Below are positions 61,763 to 64,000 of a stretch of DNA of 64,000 nt, piece after piece (position 1 is the first letter of the stretch; each line of letters starts with the position of its first letter). Source of the DNA: Aquimarina sp. TRL1. GTDB lineage: Bacteria > Bacteroidota > Bacteroidia > Flavobacteriales > Flavobacteriaceae. The translations under genes were made by a program, and so were the position numbers. The notes under the pieces were generated by a model. The model did no database searches and was not told the DNA's origin. It saw only the letters and a program-made list of their open reading frames with translations. The DNA is taken from assembly GCF_013365535.1 (NCBI RefSeq), contig NZ_CP053590.1, forward strand, positions 2,346,501-2,410,500, given 5' to 3'.

Positions 61763-62887
61763 TTATTGTTTCGATAGATCGATGATTTTACCGATAGCAT
61801 CCTCTGCATTAAATTCGTCATAGGAGATTACATCAATCTGAGTCGCTAACATATATCCTTCAGTTTCAATATACCCTTTGTTATTTTCTATAAAACCATC
61901 AGTGATTCTACTGGCAGGTAATCCCCAAAAATAATGGGCAGTACTCGAATTGTTGTTTCGTACAGGGTGACCGTAATTAAGTCCTACCATTCCATTCATG
62001 GATACTCCGGATTCAAAACTCCATTTAGCAGTTTGTTTTAATTCGATATACGTGACTTTTAATACGGACCTTGGTTGTACTGAAATCCCTCTAACTTCTA
62101 ACCCATTACGAGAAATAAAAGTTTCTTCTTTTCCACGGATCTGTTTAAAGCCAATTTTTGCACTGGCGGTTACTTTAATTTTTCCTTCTGCTATCATTTT
62201 AATACCAGTAGTGAAAGAAGCTTCTGCTCCTACAGTAAACTCTTGAGTGTATTCATTAGTAACAGTGATTTTGGATTGAGTTTCCTGATATTGATCCAGT
62301 TTAGCAGATAAGATTTGGTCTGTTTTATTTATCAAATATGCTACTCGATGGTTTCCGATATCATTTAAAGAAGATCGAGATTCAAGTTTTAGAGTTGGAG
62401 GATTTATCTGGGTGTAGGCTTTTAGCCCAAGTCGATGAGAGACGCTTGGAATAGGTAAATAATCAGACTCATCATCCGTATATCCCCACCAGTCAACTCC
62501 TTCAGTTTTATTAAAAGAGATTCCATCCGGTTCATATCCGTCATCCGAGGTGAATAAACGTAGTAATTGTTGTCGTTTTCTGGTTGATTTGGTGTTCCAT
62601 AGCTTGTCGACGATGGCTCTTGTTAGTGGTTGCTTGATTGGAGCAGTAGTGCTCTTTTCTGATGACTGGTTTTCAGTGTTTGAGGATGTAAATACAGGAA
62701 GGTAAGTTCCGTCCTTTAGTTTTTCAGCGATAGTACTGGAGTCTTGTGAAATTTCTTTATTCTGTATCTCAAGTGTGTCTTCTTCTGTTTGGCATCCGAT
62801 AATAACAATACTGATTAATACTGCTGTAACTACCCTTAGATAGGAGCTATATCCTATTGATTTGGAATTGCTTTTTTTGATAGGCAT
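61763..62887 (-). CDS. Aerolysin/ETX-MTX2-like lipoprotein, paralogue
   Basis: 374 residues with a lipobox (SIVIIGC, C32) followed by QTEED, which resembles the Q-x-acidic surface-export signal of Bacteroidetes lipoproteins. The body shares long conserved blocks with the first paralogue: TRAIVDKLWNT, ISFNKTEGVDWWGYT, then FTTGIKMIAEG, IGFKQIRGKEE, SVQPRSVLKVTYI, VGLNYGHPV and TAHYFWGLPASRIT. It has no Cys-rich tail. Two separate terminators show that the paralogues are independent transcripts. Confidence 0.65.
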   Translation of the reverse strand: MPIKKSNSKSIGYSSYLRVVTAVLISIVIIGCQTEEDTLEIQNKEISQDSSTIAEKLKDGTYLPVFTSSNTENQSSEKSTTAPIKQPLTRAIVDKLWNTKSTRKRQQLLRLFTSDDGYEPDGISFNKTEGVDWWGYTDDESDYLPIPSVSHRLGLKAYTQINPPTLKLESRSSLNDIGNHRVAYLINKTDQILSAKLDQYQETQSKITVTNEYTQEFTVGAEASFTTGIKMIAEGKIKVTASAKIGFKQIRGKEETFISRNGLEVRGISVQPRSVLKVTYIELKQTAKWSFESGVSMNGMVGLNYGHPVRNNNSSTAHYFWGLPASRITDGFIENNKGYIETEGYMLATQIDVISYDEFNAEDAIGKIIDLSKQ

Positions 62888-62928
62888 AAAGTTGTGTTTT
62901 TTTTGTTAATAATTGGTTACCTGTATGT

Positions 62929-62938
62929 TAAGCGCTTA
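62929..62938. promoter_or_regulatory. 10-bp palindrome TAAGCGCTTA upstream of pore-former-like gene
   Basis: Perfect palindrome 42 bases upstream of the ATG. The CG core with flanking A/T arms is the layout of many LacI-family operators. No regulator gene is in view. Confidence 0.25.
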
Positions 62939-63234
62939 CAACAAATAATCATGTCTAACTAATGAAAAAAACAAACGTTATTTTGTGTGTTAACAAAGTG
63001 TATAGGATAAATAATATGGAGAAAAGAGTTGTTTTTTCAAGGGGATTTGTTTTTTATGTGCTGATAATTAGTAGTTTATTTTTTTATGAATGTTTTGTGG
63101 TGAAAATGACTGCTTTCAAAACTTTAACATGATAAGGGGGAGATACTGTTAATAAATTAACAGTGACATGCTCATTTTTTTTAAATAAAAGGAGATTTAA
63201 CACAGGAAAAGAGTTATACATTTTAAAGGTAAAC

Positions 63235-63282
63235 CGTATATAAATAACAATTTATATACGATAAAATAATATATAAATAACA
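63235..63282. repeat. Inverted and direct repeat cluster
   Basis: CGTATATAAA - 6 bases - TTTATATACG is a perfect 10-bp inverted repeat at 63235-63260. TATATAAATAACA occurs at 63237-63249 and again at 63270-63282. Together they look like multiple binding sites or a hairpin near the collagen-like gene 3' end. Confidence 0.45.
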
Positions 63283-63326
63283 GATTGTTGTTGGGTGATA
63301 GTTTAAAGAGGTGTTAGATGAAAAAA

Positions 63327-63356
63327 AAACAGTTCTCCGAATCAGGAGAACTGTTT
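63327..63356 (-). terminator. Terminator after collagen-like gene
   Basis: Perfect 12-bp stem AAACAGTTCTCC / GGAGAACTGTTT with a 6-base loop. On the minus strand it is followed by a run of T. Confidence 0.9.
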
Positions 63357-63383
63357 AGGTGTAAAAAAGGGGTAGAGAATAAT

Positions 63384-63980
63384 TTATTCTTTGATATCAA
63401 AAAGCTCCTTGATTTCTTTATATGACATTTGGGTGTACTTTTTTCTTTTGGAGCCTCCTTCTGTATCTTGTACAGTATGCCCTCCAGGGATGATTACATA
63501 TCTAAAATCACTGAAAAAAGTATACACTCTGCTTTCTCCATTGAGGGAATTTACCCGTATTTGTAAACTATAGTAACTACCGTTATCGGATTCAAAAAGA
63601 GCAAATCCATAGTACTCTTCCTGTGGAGCATGAATATAGGGGAGCTGATAGACTGTATTGTCATTTCGTTTGCCATAAACAAGTATCACATCTGTATTCG
63701 TATTGACTTCACTAGTGTCTATGGTTGCGAGTCCTTGTGCATTTTGAGAAGAAGCATTAGGATTGAGAAAATTTCTGCTAATCCAGTCAGAGTAGATGAC
63801 ATTAGCGGTTCCGGGATCTCCCTGATCTCCTTTTATACCTTGCTCTCCTTGTATTCCCTGATCTCCCTGGGGACCTTGTGGTCCGAGATCTCCATCTTCT
63901 CCCGAACACCCGGTAAAACACCCTCCCAAACCTATCAAGGTGCTTATCATAACCAATACTACCATTTTTCTTGTTTTCAT
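63384..63980 (-). CDS. Collagen-like repeat lipoprotein
   Basis: 198 residues. The signal has two Cys candidates for lipidation (GLGGC at C21 and FTGC at C25). Directly after comes a collagen-like stretch of about eleven Gly-X-Y triplets (residues 27-59, for example GPQGPQGDQGIQGEQG). The C-terminal domain (about 60-198) is a beta-rich globular part, not recognised. The protein is probably a surface-anchored trimeric filament with a binding head; assembly is an inference from the repeat. The start lies only 20 bases from the right edge, so upstream context is missing. Confidence 0.8.
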   Translation of the reverse strand: MKTRKMVVLVMISTLIGLGGCFTGCSGEDGDLGPQGPQGDQGIQGEQGIKGDQGDPGTANVIYSDWISRNFLNPNASSQNAQGLATIDTSEVNTNTDVILVYGKRNDNTVYQLPYIHAPQEEYYGFALFESDNGSYYSLQIRVNSLNGESRVYTFFSDFRYVIIPGGHTVQDTEGGSKRKKYTQMSYKEIKELFDIKE

Positions 63981-64000
63981 CTTTTTTAGTTTTTGATGTT

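Larger units (their letters stand above)
62888..63383. other. 496-base region upstream of second pore-former-like gene
   Basis: AT-rich. Contains a 10-bp palindrome TAAGCGCTTA at 62929-62938, an inverted repeat and direct repeats at 63235-63282, and the terminator of the collagen-like gene. No frame is supported. Confidence 0.6.

Overview
The window is chromosomal DNA of a marine-type Bacteroidetes, most likely a Flavobacteriaceae member close to Aquimarina. I infer this from gene content (SprA and PorP/SprF of gliding and type IX secretion, a T9SS C-terminal sorting domain, the gcvH-vanZ-tonB block, the tig-clpP-clpX block, and the CBS-nadK-DUF6089-uppS-bamA-ompH-ompH block), from low GC, and from promoters of the Bacteroidetes type (TTG, about 17-21 bases, TAnnTTTG). 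I saw no rRNA or tRNA genes, CRISPR array, insertion sequence or prophage.

Layout. 0-7.7 kb: the C-terminal part of sprA (cut by the left edge), gcvH, a VanZ-like protein and two tandem TonB-like proteins. 7.7-8.6 kb: a secreted metallo-beta-lactamase-fold hydrolase on the minus strand. 8.7-14.1 kb: a cytochrome oxidase biogenesis cluster (heme O synthase, two subunit III proteins, subunit IV, a Cys-less SCO-like protein, SCO, DUF420, a small CxxC protein). 14.3-21.5 kb: a MacAB-TolC-like efflux operon with one ATPase, two permeases, two adaptors and one outer-membrane channel, followed by tsaB. 22.2-27.3 kb, minus strand: two paralogous secreted proteins, a DUF255 thioredoxin-fold lipoprotein, dodecin, and an Nfu/NifU scaffold with a duplicated N-domain. 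27.7-33.0 kb: a PorP/SprF protein, a VWA lipoprotein, and a TPR histidine kinase with a LytTR regulator.

33.0-41.1 kb, minus strand, is an envelope block: CBS protein, NAD kinase, DUF6089 protein, UppS, BamA, two Skp/OmpH proteins, then MurI. 41.2-49.7 kb, plus strand, holds PdxJ, an alpha/beta hydrolase, a FadL-type porin, an SGNH lipoprotein, a small membrane protein, trigger factor, ClpP and ClpX. 50-53 kb carries a small secreted protein, a GH3 adenylating enzyme and a DUF2797 protein.

53-64 kb looks accessory: a secreted H-D-S protease with a T9SS tail, a bestrophin-like membrane protein, a two-gene operon pairing a GCS2-type glutamate-cysteine ligase homologue with an ATP-grasp-like protein, two paralogous aerolysin/ETX-MTX2-like predicted lipoproteins, and a collagen-repeat lipoprotein. 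The best candidates for something undescribed are the GCS2/ATP-grasp pair (a possible small-peptide ligase system) and the pair of membrane-anchored pore-former-like proteins. All functions come from reading motifs. No database search was run.
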